The position numbers and the translations under genes were made by a program. Positions 1 to 11,180 of a stretch of 64,000 nt of DNA are shown in pieces. The notes beneath the pieces were generated by a model. The model saw only the letters and a program-made list of their open reading frames with translations, did no database searches and was not told where the DNA came from. Source of the DNA: Liopterus haemorrhoidalis (taxonomy: Eukaryota; Arthropoda; Insecta; Coleoptera; Dytiscidae); NCBI GenBank assembly GCA_963971575.1, contig OZ020616.1, forward strand, positions 4,174,924 through 4,238,923. The letters run 5' to 3'. Each line of letters begins with the position of its first letter. The first letter of the stretch is position 1.

Positions 1-422
1 CGAAAAAAATATCGGTTTATTTCGGTTCAGATAATGGTTATGTGAGTGAATATAAATTACATTTTATTTAAGATTATTTTTTAAACTGATGAGCAGAAAA
101 AAATCGTAATTTTTCTGACAAGTAAAAAATAAATTGCAATTCTATTATTTCAGGGGAGGGGGGAACGCACAGACCCCCCCCTGGCAGCGGCCTTGGTATG
201 ATTATTACAAAATAAAGAATAAAATGTTCTTCTAAATTATAGTAGAAAATAAATTTCTAATACAAATAAAAGCATTTAAAAATTTATCACTCGGAACTGA
301 ACCGAAAACCGAAAAAAAACGTTATTTTTGCCGGAACGAAAACCGGTACCGAACTGATATATAATTTTTTAATTGAACCGGAACGAAAACCGAAACGAAA
401 AAAATAACGGTTCGAAGCCCTG
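1..422. repeat. hAT-like element remnant (right end)
   Basis: The segment is rich in short variants of a CCGAACCGAAAACCG motif. It ends at about 422 with the complement of CAGGGCTTCGAACCG, a typical hAT terminus starting with CAGGG. The left end lies outside the window. A diverged relative is at 15388-15535. No transposase is recognisable. Confidence 0.45.
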
Positions 423-747
423 GATAAAACAATAACTTTTTACAAATAATAAATTATATTACTATCAGTCTTTCGGAGATAGAGTATAGATATTTCCAAG
501 CAGACAGCAAATCCTGTGCGGATTGTGCGGATATTTTTGCGGATGCGGATACAGAAAAACATATCCGCGCAGGGCTCTAGTTATGATAAATAATATCTCT
601 GTTAGAAAATATTAGGCTAAGTTATTTCTACTCTGCTGCTAGAATGCAGGTATTTTATACAAGTACTTTATGATGGCTGTCGGTCCTGTGGCCACAGCTG
701 ATTTTTTTTTCTTTAAGATTTCGCGGCACACTCTTTGGGAAACACTA

Positions 748-1154
748 CAGTCTGTTTCAAACGGTTAGGCGGAACTAAATGAGAATTTCGTTCTTTTAGG
801 TTGTCACGAAAAGGGACCTTGCCTGGGTTATTTCATTTTTCACGTTGGAATGTCAAAATTTAAAATTCCAACAATGAAACCATGGAAACGAATGACATAT
901 GTCAAACTTAAATTAATTTTCTTTCATATTTTAATGACAAAAAATAAATAAATGGGATATTTGTCTTAAGAATGACACAAAAAATCAAAATATAAAGAAA
1001 ATGACATTTTAAAATGATATTAACCTTAACCAAAAAATGTTTGTTGCAAGTATGATTTACAAAGCTTAAACAAAACGGCTGAAAAGCATGATTTAAACGA
1101 TGAAAGTAACTAGATTGCAAAATCTAGTTCCGCCTAACCGTTTGGAACAGACTT
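748..1154. repeat. Mariner-type MITE, family M1, copy 1
   Basis: This is a ~407-bp non-autonomous element with inverted ends AGTCTGTTYCAAACGGTTAG and TA on both sides, as for Tc1/mariner insertions. Other copies are at 10292, 17963, 33276, 34211 and 38288. Each contains a 60-70 codon open frame that simply follows the repeat sequence, so I do not call it a gene. Confidence 0.8.
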
Positions 1155-1609
1155 TACTTTAATACGTCTATATGCAGTACCTACATATATTGTCGTGTCT
1201 TTATATTTTCTCCAATAATTATTATGTTTACATTTTTGTTTGACAATATAAGTAAATGAAAACCTTGTAAATATTCTAAAAATAAATACCTATAATATTC
1301 AAAAGTGCGTGATTTATCTTTTATTTGTCGTAAATATACCTACGTATGTCAAATCATACATAATTGTTTATTTACGTTCATGCTGCAACGTAGCATATTG
1401 TGTGTTGATTTCATTTCATATTCTGTTGTGGGAATTGGAAGCGATATCATTCTCTTTCATGATTCTGTCAAATCGAATCCGTCCGAAGTTCATTAAATAT
1501 CTTTCCCGCGAATGAGATCCAGTTAATGAATCCTTTTCAAGCTAATGATTCGATTCCTTGCGTACATTTAAATGATTTGTTCATTCTGAATGAATCTCTC
1601 GTGAAAAAC
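1155..1609. other. Unassigned AT-rich spacer
   Basis: I see no gene, RNA or clear repeat structure here. The two overlapping short open frames lack any recognisable domain. Confidence 0.4.
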
Positions 1610-2535
1610 AATAGACCATATTAGTAACTACGTCACAAAATGGGATTCAGTGCTGCCGTCTCGCGGTTGGATTCCTTTTATTTGAATGTAGCATGTTGTT
1701 TTTTTGTTAAATTGTATTTTGGAAATATAAATTAAGTTTTCAAAGTAAGAGAGTGCTTCACATCAAAACTACAAGTCAATATTTATTTATTAAAATTCTT
1801 ATTTTATACATTATAATTTAATATGTCATTATTTTTGCAGAACAAGATTATTTTGCAGGTTAATTTTGAAAAATTTACGTTAATAATCATTATTATGGCA
1901 AGTAACATAGCAATAAGTGTGTGTGCCATATCTAAATGGTTTATGGCGGGTTGCTAACGTAAGAGTTTTCTCTAACTCGAGTTAAAATCATTTGTTTTTG
2001 TATATTACAACATAATAAAACAAATGATTTTAACTCGAGTTAGGGATAATTCTTACTTTAGCAACCGGCCATTAAAGGAATAATATGTTGTTTTTAATTT
2101 TCCATTATTGTTTTTCATTTTCATCTGTCAAAAAAACGAAAAAACTTGCAATTAGTAATGTAGATGTAATTGTTACAATTTGGAGCAAAACAATACACCA
2201 ATATGCATTCTAAAACAAAATATTAATTATTACGTAGTGTTAATTAAATAAATATTAAAGATATTCCGATTTTCATATTATTTAAAAACGTAACCTATAA
2301 ATATATCTTCGAATCCTTATTTATATATTTATAAAATCATTATTCTATAATATAAAGTGTCTGGACTGTATATATTAGTATATATTTATCAAAAATACAT
2401 ATTTTTTGCTCCAAAATTGAAAATATTTATAAAATTAAGGTAACAAAAGTAATGTCCCATGTATTTTAAACTTCAAAAGGACTCAGCTCTCAGATGGCAG
2501 CACATGTATGTGACGACACACTAATATGGTCTATT
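1610..2535. repeat. 926-bp TIR element with nested hairpin MITE
   Basis: The ends are a perfect 16-bp inverted repeat (AATAGACCATATTAGT and its complement). Inside, 1943-2072 is a second foldback element whose arms contain CTAACTCGAGTTAAAATC and its complement and whose ends are GGTTGC/GCAACC. No coding capacity is recognised. Confidence 0.65.
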
Positions 2536-2952
2536 CTATTACATATAATTCCATGCTCCAAAACTAGAAAAGCACTGAGATAGAGTACCAAATGTAGACG
2601 TAATTTGTAAGCAGTAGTACAGTAAAGGAGAATAACTCTTTGTTCGTCTTGAAAGTTATAATTTTATAAATTAAACTGCGAAATAGTAAATATTGCGAAT
2701 TGCAGGAAAGGTTGAAATGAATGCAAGTCAACACTAGTGCGAACTGACTGGTTTCTATGGAAACGAATGGCGTAGTGGGATTGGGATAGGTCGTTGCGAT
2801 TCCGCGTTCCCTTGGCAACCGATCGCTGTGTTTATATTTTAGTTGATTGTGGAATTACACGACATACAAATTCTTTATATATTGATCACACAAATTTAAT
2901 TAATCGCACGAAGAATAATAAAATAAATGTTTTTAACTGAACAGTGACGTAT

Positions 2953-3168
2953 TTAAATCACATGACAATCTTGTAGTATCAGTTCACGCACAGCATCAAT
3001 GTTTTCCGGAACAACAATTGATTTTGGACGACCTTCACAAAATTCGTCCTTAAGCGAACTACGGCCACGATGGAAGTCGGCAAACCATAGATAAACAGTG
3101 GTCCTTGATGGTGCTTCATCGCCAAAAGTTCGAATTGTCCGGCCCTCGGTCTTTTGGAAGTTGAACAT
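2953..3168 (-). pseudogene. Mariner transposase N-terminal fragment
   Basis: The frame encodes a typical mariner helix-turn-helix stretch. GDEAPSRTTVYLWFADF is followed by a GR..L.DE...GRPKS..PENIDAVR pattern, which in the family precedes the DDE catalytic domain. Only about 70 residues remain. The catalytic part is missing and the upstream side joins unrelated sequence near 3170. It is a dead fragment. Confidence 0.75.
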
Positions 3169-3179
3169 GCCTGGTCTAA

Positions 3180-3531
3180 AGGTTTCGTATTTTTTTTTTT
3201 TTTTTCATATTTCTGTTTAGGTATAAGTGGTAACAAGCTTTCTGTTTCTTTTTGTGCATTTTTCTCGATATATGCGGATAATTCTTGCATATTCATTGTC
3301 TTTGTAATTTTAACCAAACTGAGAATGAACTTTTACACTTATGAATTTTTTGCTGTGTTGGACAATAAACAGTTTATAGACAAAAACATATGATTTTGTT
3401 TAAGTGTTTAATTGTCAGAACTGATATTAAAATGAAAATAAATATCCAAGAATTGCCCGAATATATCAACATAAATGCACAAAAAGCAACAAAAAGTTTG
3501 TTGCCAACTAAATCAAAACATAAATATGTAA
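3180..3531. pseudogene. Inverted pair of a transposon-type N-terminal exon fragment
   Basis: Two related peptides face away from each other. One is on the minus strand (about 3317-3200, motif NMQELSAYIEKNAQ) and one on the plus strand (about 3432-3530, motif NIQELPEYININAQ). Both continue with a SLLP..K.KY pattern. It resembles the N-terminal SAM-like region of Crypton-type tyrosine recombinases in insects, but this is a family impression only. The plus copy is cut by the hAT insertion at 3541. Confidence 0.35.
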
Positions 3532-3540
3532 CCTTTAGAC

Positions 3541-4145
3541 CAGCGATTCTCAACCGGGGGGCCGTGAAAGCTTCATCGGGGGGCCGCGAAGTCATATAAG
3601 ATCGATTCATGAAATTATAATAGGAAAACGCTCAATTTTGCAAGATATACCTATTCATAAATATATTATTATTATTATTATAAATATGACATTTATATTC
3701 ATTAAAATACACCTTTTAAACATAAATAAAATAAATTATACTTATTTTGACAACTAATTAAAACGGTTCGCGTTGGAGGTACTTCAAATACTTTCAAGTA
3801 GGTACGACTTGAACGTGCAATATTTTTTGTTATGCTCCGAGCTACTGTTAACTAAAGAGTAAGGATGAGAAAGTGTTCGAAATGGAAAGCAATTTTGAAC
3901 ACTTGCAAGTCATTATAGGTAACCGAACAGATATTAAAAACATGTTTATGTATAAGTTCAAAAGCTTTATCGAAATATACCCAACACGCCATACGTTCCT
4001 ATATAAAAAATCGAAGTTGTCCTTGATATCCTGTACTTTCGGTTTATTCGGGAAAATTTAAATACTACCATCCAATTATTTGGGTAAACCGTCTTTTCGA
4101 GAAAAATCGTGTTTCCTCTATCTTGATACACCTTGTCATCCCTCC

Positions 4146-4210
<65 letters not shown>

Positions 4211-4313
4211 AGGTGTATCAAGATAGAGGAAACACAAACATATACAGGGGGGCCGCAGACAAAATTTACGTTATTTTGGGGGGGCCCATGCCAGAAAAGG
4301 TTGAGAAACACTG
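3541..4313. mobile_element. hAT-type MITE with exact 8-bp TSD
   Basis: The element starts CAGCGATTCTCAACC and ends GGTTGAGAAACACTG. It is flanked by perfect duplications CTTTAGAC at 3533-3540 and 4314-4321. Inside, 4109-4235 is a foldback with arms containing CTCTATCTTGATACACC, surrounding a (TC)n(TA)n microsatellite at 4141-4210. No transposase is seen. Confidence 0.9.
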
Positions 4314-5581
4314 CTTTAGACCATGGCAATCAAAAAATAAGGTGCTGGCTGTAAATGAGACTGTACTGTTGCCGTGTTTTTAAGAATTGGTAAGTTAAAA
4401 TTTTTTCACATATTTGGATACGTAAGGTTATTGATTGCTTTATTTTAGTCTGAAATTTACTCTCCTATTTCGCTATGGGCCAAATACATATTTATATTTT
4501 TATTAAAACGGAAAAAAAAAATTTAGGGCGTAATGAGATAAAGAGTGGGCGTTGTGGATCCATTACGCCCGCTGATTACGCCCGATTGTTGTGAATATGT
4601 TTACATTTCTCGTATCCAAGGAATTATAAGTAAATAACAGCGAAGTGAAAAATAAATAGCTATTATTATAAAATTCATGCAACCTAACAAAAAAATAAAT
4701 AAATCATAGCCTACTCAAGTGAGGAAACAACGTGTATGGATTACAAGTTAAACCAAAAATATTAAAACCGATTATAGTTTAATTTGAATGGTTAAATGAA
4801 CCTTTAATCTTGTTTTACAACGCAACGAAAATAACGCAAAGCGAAACGATGCAAATCGGGATCTAAATCTGGAAAATATTTCATTCCATTGTGAAAATAT
4901 TTCATTGAAACCCCTATTACAATAATTCCCCTATTGCGTAATTGGATTGTAATAGTGTTTATATAGTTTTTTATGGGTCCATTAATAGAGAAATATTTGT
5001 GTGAGTGATGTGTTACCCTCTAATCCTGCTAGGGGTTGCGGTACCAGCGATGGTAGGGGTGGGGGTAGGGGGTAACTAGTTATAGTGGAGTGCAGAGCGA
5101 TTGAGGTAGGTCAGTGGCCGCGTGTTTGACACTGAACGCAGCAGCGGGTTCAACGACACCCCTTCAAGATATTGATTCAAATATTCTCTGCCTCTGCTTC
5201 TGCCGCCTTCAAATACATACACCTTCCGAATTCTATCACACAAATCATTTTAATCAATAGTTGACATATTAATAATATCTCACAATTATACTACAAAGGA
5301 TTGCTTTTATGTTAAAGGCATTGTAAACAATACAAATTACTAGTTTCCAATGCAAAGCTATCAAATAATTTCGTACAAGGCATCGGCCGAAAAGCTCAAA
5401 TCTAAATAGCATAACCTGCAAAACTTTTAACACATTACAAATACAAATTTTATAAATATAATAGAAATTATTATAATTTTTATGTATAGTATTTCCAAAA
5501 TAAAATGGCCACTCTTTTTAAGAAGTTTAACAATGCGGTAATGGGTTTATAGCAGTAATCCCAAGACTCGTAGCTCTAAGC
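4314..5581. other. Repeat-poor spacer with no recognised gene
   Basis: I see no gene. A GC-richer patch at about 5030-5170 has a purine-rich GGGGTGGGGGTAGGG run. Two short direct GCCCGMTNATTACGCCC-like repeats lie at about 4547-4590. Neither can be assigned to a family. Confidence 0.35.
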
Positions 5582-7137
5582 CAGTGTTTCTTAACCGTAT
5601 TGAAAGAATCGCCCCCTTTACCACAGTAAAATTATCCAGCGCCCCCCAACAAAAAACAAAATGTAAAATTTACACTTTTCTCTATGTAGGTATGTATTTT
5701 ATGCAATGAATTTCCCACTAAAATTAAAAAATGATGAGAAATAGAAATAAAACACGTTATTATTTTTATAAACATTATGTATTTATTGCCTTTTATGTCA
5801 CATATTAATATCACATACGTCATGTATATTAATATCACACACAACATTATAATAATCTTTAAATAAAATAAGTAAATAATTTAATATAACATTTTTGGTT
5901 TCAACATATTTGGTTTGGACAAATATAATCTCAAATATCCTCTTTGGCTCATTTGTAATCGATTTCGTGTTTTTTTCAATATATGCATTACTGTGCTAAA
6001 AACTCTTTTCTACTAAATAGGAAGATGGAAATGCTATGATGGGTAATTTTACTTCTTTCCACAGAAGAGGGTATTGATGGCGAAAACGAACCCAAAAAGC
6101 ATTAAGGCCTTATCACACTAGAGTTATTATTCAAGTCTAAACTTGGAAAACTAAAGTCTTGGCATTCGAATCGAAGTCTTGTGTGTGTGACAGCATGACA
6201 AAAAACCTAGGTCTTTAAGTCTGAGCAAATACATCGAGATATATTTCCCCCGTCTTTAGAAGACAGACGAAATCCAAGTCTTCAAATGCGCGTGCGCTGT
6301 CTCGACCTCTCAGTCAGATCAAGTGAGATGGATCTATTGTGAACGTTATGTACGCAGAAGCAAGTCACTTTTCCCTGTTTCGCGTGTGATAGCTGAAGAC
6401 GTGAAGACTTGAATACTCGAAAAAGACTTACAAAATAAAACTTGGATAGCGTTCTAGTGTGATACGCCCTTTATAATCACATTGATTGAATATTATTTTG
6501 TCTTCACAGTCATTTTGTAGCTCAATAAACTGCTCTTTTAAAATTTGACTGACACTTTTTGCGTCTGATAAAAATGGAATAATTAACTAAGCTTAATTAA
6601 CAAGTTCCTGCAAGTATTTGAATCTTATTATCATATCTTCGATAAGGGCGTCAATGTGGCTAAAATGTTTCTAAATCAGAATCCTTGAGCGTATCTTCTT
6701 TTAATTGTTGTAAAGAAGGAAACTGATGGTATTCTCGCCGACAAAGATTATTTTTATATAATTTGAGTTTATTGATAAAGCTCAATACAACTCATTTGGC
6801 TGTATCAAGGCTGATATTGTTTCCTTGAAGATTCAGAAGAATTTCATTCATCTTTTCGAATACATCTGGCGCTAATTGTCAAAAGCCAAACAGTCAGACA
6901 CAACGTGGTAACCCGATCGCTATATTTTATTCGCGATCTTGTACACAATTATTTACAATGGTTATGTGTGCATTGTACGCAACAATTGAGCAAATGAGCA
7001 TACCTTATTTTTCTATATTGACACAATGCCCACTCGAAATTCTGCAGCGCCCCCTAAATGTTAAAAATTTAAAAACGCCCCACCAGACCTCCAAAACGCC
7101 CACAAAGGGGCGCTGGCGCCCCGGTTAAGAATCACTG
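5582..7137 (-). mobile_element. Decayed hAT transposon (ZBED-type) with exact TSD
   Basis: The element starts CAGTGTTTCTTAACCG and ends CGGTTAAGAATCACTG, with perfect 8-bp duplications CTCTAAGC at 5574-5581 and 7138-7145. The minus strand keeps broken pieces of a hAT transposase of the ZBED5/GTF2IRD2-like group. These include KMNEILLNLQGNNISLDTAK near 6850-6780, KEQFIELQNDCEDK near 6540-6500, and a C-terminal dimerisation stretch with AFPSSYLVEKSF near 6060-6000. Stops and frameshifts interrupt it. A TTA-flanked MITE is nested at 6105-6470. Confidence 0.85.
6105..6470. mobile_element. PIF/Harbinger-like MITE nested in the hAT
   Basis: Inverted ends AAGGCCTTATCACACTAGA and AAGGGCGTATCACACTAGA, less the first base or two, are flanked by TTA at 6102-6104 and 6471-6473. 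Removing it rejoins the hAT transposase reading around FWVRFRHQYPLLWK. It therefore inserted after the hAT. Confidence 0.75.
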
Positions 7138-7328
7138 CTCTAAGCGAAAGAGGTATTAAGGTAATTTTAAATTTAAATAGAATAAATGTAACACTAGTTC
7201 AACTAAAGTTTCTTAAAAACCATTAAGGATATTTTCCAAATTTATAATCCTATTGTTTCTAACTTTTAGAGGTTGTTATACTTGTTTGTTAGTTAATTTT
7301 CAATGTTCAATGTGCATACATTAACAAC

Positions 7329-7739
7329 ATGGCTTTTTGGCGACCATTTGATTTTGAAGAAATTCCTATTTTCTGTAGTGAAAATTGTGAATCTGTGCAA
7401 GGTGATTTGGAGTGCAAAAATGTGGACGTTGACGTGGAATGCGAAAATATGGACGTGGCTACTAAAGAAAAATGTCATTTGTCAAAAGATTGCAAAGTTC
7501 TGATACTGAACGTTTATAAAAAGTTAGTTTCGGAAGGTAATGTCAAACCTATACTTAGAACTGCGGAATTAACTAGTGTTCCATACAGAACAATTCAACG
7601 TATCAATGTTCGTGGCAAAAATCAGCAGGGAAAACGACCCGATTTACAAGTTTTCAAGAAAATGTCTAAAACAATAATAAATAAAATATACGATTTTTCT
7701 TCGAAAAATATAGTGCCGATTGTGCATCTTTTAATGTGA
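7329..7739 (+). pseudogene. Transposase-like N-terminal ORF cut by a Helentron
   Basis: This open frame of 136 codons starts at ATG 7329. After an acidic N-terminus (residues 1-50) it carries a helix-turn-helix-like region (residues 55-95, ending TAELTSVPYRTIQRI). A PDLQVFKKM...I...IYDF pattern follows. That order is seen in many insect IS630/Tc1-like transposases (family recollection, not searched). The frame stops at TGA in the Helentron sequence that begins at about 7731, so its catalytic half is missing. It is either a truncated transposase or the first exon of a domesticated copy. I favour truncation. Confidence 0.55.
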
Positions 7740-8710
7740 AGTGTGAATATTCACACATTTCAGGGTTTCGCAGGTATTAGTAAGTGAATGATGATTATTT
7801 GGGATGCCAAAACAAATTTTATGTTAAAATTTTTTTTGTTGTTAATTTTCGTTCGAATGCCTAATACCATTATTTAGGTTTCTAAATATTTGCAGTATTT
7901 TTTTTTATATATATCAAGGTTCATTAAGATTTTGGAAATTGCGTCCATGGCTTCAATTGGTTGTTTTAAGTCATAACTCCGCCCCTCTGATTTCGTGAAT
8001 TCATTTTCAACAATTTCCACTGGTTATTAAATTTACGCTTTTAAAAATTAAATTCAATATTTGCCCAAATATAACTAGAATTTTGAAAAAATAATTTAAA
8101 CAAAATAAAAATGCAAGAAAAAATAAATTTGTCTCGAGACGGGATCGAATTTTAGTTTGCAAATTATAACGCGAGCATGCTAACCATTACACTATCAAAG
8201 TATGCTGGTTTACAGTGTTATATAAGTTATTAAATATTTTACATGGTCAAGCAAAAAACACAAAAAATTCGTTATTTTCCGAAAACATTATCTGATCATA
8301 AATTCCTGTTGTACTATTCCGGTTCACACCAATGTACATTACTTAGAAATTTTTCAGATTTTTGTTAACCATCTGAGCTACAGGGTTTGGGACAATTTTT
8401 TTTTTGCACAATTTTGGTAAAAATCGCCTCAAAATAATTTATTGCGCAAAAATAAAATTTTGATCGTTAATTCACATACGCTTTCATTTGATACCCTAGT
8501 CAGAATTTATTTATTTATTTTTTTCGATGAGCACATGTTTGTTTATATTTTTAGGGGGATATGTTTTTTAGATGTTTTAGTATTTTTGCTATGTGCGGGT
8601 CAAAGAGTTGTATAAGCGTGCCAAATTTCAACTCTCTAGGTATAGCCGTTTGGCTACAATTTTTACCGAACAGACAGACGACAAAATGACGGTACAAGGG
8701 TTTTTTGGTC
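7731..8710 (+). mobile_element. Helentron-like element A (3' truncated)
   Basis: The 5' end has the family palindrome GTGTGAATATTCACAC followed by AGGGTTTCGCAGGTAT, the subterminal repeat. The conserved body continues to GACGACAAAATGACGGTA but loses the final CATACCTACAAAACCCT. The truncation coincides with the start of another element at 8711. An antisense tRNA-like cassette lies at 8131-8207. Confidence 0.75.
8131..8207 (-). other. tRNA-like cassette in Helentron A
   Basis: Read on the minus strand it has an A-box-like TAGTGTAATGGTTAG and a weakened B box AATTCGATCCC. The sequence between differs from the same position in the other copies. It is not a functional tRNA gene by eye, because no cloverleaf with paired acceptor arm is evident. 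Confidence 0.45.
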
Positions 8711-8997
8711 CGTCCGAAAACAATCGTTGAAATCCGAAACCGACGAAAACCGAGACAACTGTCAAAAAATTAACTCGCAATCAATAAAAAAAGCACAAAA
8801 ACACTAACACTGGAAAGTAATGGAATTTGTTTGACTAGAAGGGCTGGCTAGATGCTCACACAACGAGAAACAACGCAACTCTGCGTAGTGCGTGGGTCGC
8901 GGTACGCCGACGAAAACCGAGACTATTTTATCGCGAAAAAATCGACGAAAATCAAAACCTGCGATAACCGAAGTCCACAAAAACCGAGGTACCACTG
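8711..8997. repeat. Tigger/pogo-like MITE end
   Basis: The right end on the complementary strand is CAGTGGTACCTCGGTTTTTG, next to TA. This resembles the CAGT..ACCTCG terminus of Tigger-class elements. Repeated CGAAAACCGAGAC-type motifs mark an internally symmetrical body. The left end is not intact. Confidence 0.5.
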
Positions 8998-9339
8998 TAG
9001 TTTTATAATTGATTTTTTTTTGTTGTGGTTTTGTGTTTAAAGTCAAGAATTTTTTTTTTTTAGAGACCCTCTTTTCTTTTGCGCTTCAGGCCCCCCCTAA
9101 CCCTAAATCCAGCCCTGTCTAAAAACATGAAAATCTGTCAAAACCACAACAAGTTTTAACCTCCATTATACTTCCATACTTCGTAACTATAAAGTAAAAA
9201 TATAAACATTGCCATAAAATATTATATAACCTGTATATAAAAATACAAAAATATTTATAAACATCAACCCTAATTTGTGTTGTAGGCATTTCTTATGTCG
9301 TATGTAACCTTAACATAACCGGAAATAGCATTACATCGT

Positions 9340-9640
9340 GAAAGAGCGTGGAACGTACAGCCGAGTGTGGAGTGTAGAGTGTAGAGTGTAGAGTGTACCG
9401 GCGCAGAGGAACGAGCGCCAGTTGTGTGAGACTGTGTGCGAAAGTTCGGCACGGCCAGGCCTTCCTAGAGGACGGACGTTGACCCCGCATGCACCACATG
9501 CCGGCTCGTTCTACCGCCACGTTCACACACCAACACACCAACGTTAAACGCCTTCTTGTCAAATCTTTAAAGGGACAAAACTCAAGGGCAAGGCTGCCAA
9601 ATTTTACCACAATTATTTTACACACGTATTATTTAATATT
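9340..9640. other. GC-rich patch with 12-bp tandem repeat
   Basis: A run of about three to four GAGTGTAGAGTGTA-type units (9365-9396) opens a GC-rich stretch that contrasts with the AT-rich surroundings. Overlapping antisense frames exist but show no domain. It may be part of an unrecognised element. Confidence 0.4.
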
Positions 9641-10141
9641 TAACTTGGTGGGTGCAAAAAAATAGTTACAAATAATAAGTTTGGAGTTTGAAATTGAAAT
9701 TTGTAATAGGGGATACGCATAAAATTTGTATTTCCTTAAAACTACATTATTTTGATATGTTAATGTTAGTTATGTCGCCTAACAAAACAAAAATTACATT
9801 TTAATTAATATTATAGCCAAATTTTTGAATTAAAATATTGTAAATTTGAAATAAGCCGACCACGGAGCGAAGGTTGCCGAGTAAAAACGACTGAGTAAAG
9901 GATTCCACACACCAAAGCGGCCGCGGTGGCGGCCACGGTGGCGATAATGCAGCGGCCTAACGCAACCTATACAATACAATGAGACCACGCACATACAAGC
10001 GTTCCGCTATCTGAGAACGCCACCGACTGCAGCGTTCAGTCTGGCGATCACCAAACACTGGCGGCTAAACTCGACAAGTTGCGTTAGGCCGCGCGATATT
10101 CATTGTTTATATACCACAGAGTGAATATATTTAAGAAAATA

Positions 10142-10290
10142 ATGTCGAAAATAGATAATTTAACAGAAAAAATCATAGATCAGTAAAGGATCATTTAATT
10201 TTGTATGACTTAGCACATCCTGATTACAAGAATATTAGGAAAACAAATAAAGTGTGGGACGAAATAGGAAAAGTTTTGGAAATTGATAGT
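10142..10290 (+). pseudogene. MADF-domain ORF fragment
   Basis: From ATG 10142 the frame reads MSKIDNLTEKIID. After a one-base loss it continues in the next frame with YDLAHPDYKNIRKTNKVW and DEIGKVL. The I..V..h..LYD..HPDYKN......W.EI...L pattern is the MADF (Myb/SANT-like DNA-binding) signature found in the accessory proteins of PIF/Harbinger transposons. The M1 MITE at 10292 cuts it off. It is non-functional. Confidence 0.65.
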
Positions 10291-10291
10291 A

Positions 10292-10698
10292 AAGTCTGTT
10301 CCAAACGATTAGGCGGAACTAGATTTTGCAATCTAGTTACTTTCATCGTTTAAATAATGCTTTTCAGCCGTTTTGTTTAAGCTTTGTAAATCATACTTGC
10401 AACAAACATTTTTTGGTTAAGGTTAATATCATTTTAAAATGTCATTTTCTTTATATTTTGATTTTTTGTGTCATTCTTAATACAAATATCCCAGTTATTT
10501 ACTTTTTTTGTCATTAAAATATGTAAAAAAATAATTTAATTTTGACATATGTCATTCGTTTCCATGGTTTCATTGTTGGAATTTTACATTTTGACATTCC
10601 AACGTGAAAAATGAAATAACCCAAGCAAGGTCCCTTTTCGTACAACATAAAAGAACGAAATTCCCATTTAGTTCCGCCTAACTGTTTGAAACAGACTG
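10292..10698. mobile_element. M1 MITE copy 2
   Basis: This is a full-length copy with ends AAGTCTGTTCCAAACGATTAG and the matching right end. It is inserted into the MADF relic at a TA. Confidence 0.8.
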
Positions 10699-11034
10699 TG
10701 AGTAGATTATTATTTTTCCTCTACATACAATTAATTATTCTATTGTGTTCTCGCAATCAATATTATCATACAACTATATACCGTGATTCACTAACTGATC
10801 GCTACCGCTACCGCCACTCCCACCGCGTTAGTGTGAGGAGACCTGATCGCTACCGTGGCCGCCACCGTGGCCGCCACCACGGCCGCTTTGGTGTGTGGAA
10901 TCCTTTAGACGTCAAACGATAGGGGTTTCACGTCACAGATACAGCTACAACATAATCTTTACACGTGTGTATATTGTATTGTTCGAGAGTTTTGTATTTG
11001 TTTTTAAACAATTTTTCACGCATTTATTAATAAA

Positions 11035-11165
11035 ATGGCAGATAAAGATTTTGTTAGGGCTCAGAGTGATAATTTACCCAACATTGATGCATTTATGCTC
11101 ACGGAATATATGAAAAATAATGAATGCTACAGTGCTGAAGAAATACGTGGTGTCGAAGCAGACCT
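11035..11165 (+). CDS. Conserved 44-residue transposon exon of unknown function
   Basis: From ATG 11035 the frame encodes MADKDFVRAQSDNLPNIDAF, then a stretch ending in NNECYSAEEIRG and a GTAAGT splice donor at 11166. A copy of the same 131-bp length on the minus strand at 28141-28271 keeps the frame and the donor, with only a few residue changes. I recognise no domain. It is probably the first coding exon of a protein made by the autonomous form of this transposon, encoded opposite or next to the THAP exon seen at 49325. Confidence 0.55.
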
Positions 11166-11180
11166 GTAAGTAATTTTATT

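Larger units (their letters stand above)
9898..10907 (+). mobile_element. PIF/Harbinger-like element with MADF relic
   Basis: The inverted ends AAGGATTCCACACACCAAAG are followed by long GGCCGC/GGTGGC-rich subterminal repeats on both sides. It sits inside element T7 and itself contains an M1 MITE (10292-10698). It also holds a second small inverted repeat, GCGGCCTAACGCAAC and its complement, at about 9952-10096. The MADF relic supports a Harbinger-like origin, but the target duplication is not clean. Confidence 0.55.
9705..11180 (+). mobile_element. THAP-family element T7, interrupted
   Basis: The left end AATAGGGGATACGCATAAAA matches the ends at 28592 and 49880. The body runs to about 9897, is split by a 1-kb insertion (9898-10907), and resumes with GACGTCAAACGATAGGGG through the coding exon at 11035-11165. 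It diverges from its sister (27647-28592) about 20 bp after that exon, so the far end is lost or displaced. Confidence 0.65.

Noticed and set aside
4123..4383. Frame with leucine/serine and isoleucine/tyrosine runs
   Set aside because: It is a translation of a (TC)n(TA)n microsatellite inside a hAT MITE.
9293..9625. 110-codon minus-strand frame in the GC-rich patch
   Set aside because: It crosses a short tandem repeat and has no recognisable domain or splice context.
10326..10517. A 60-90 codon frame starting MQSSYFHRLN repeated at four loci
   Set aside because: It begins inside the inverted end of the M1 MITE, and its conservation follows the DNA repeat. The copies end differently and there is no domain, so it is not treated as a gene.
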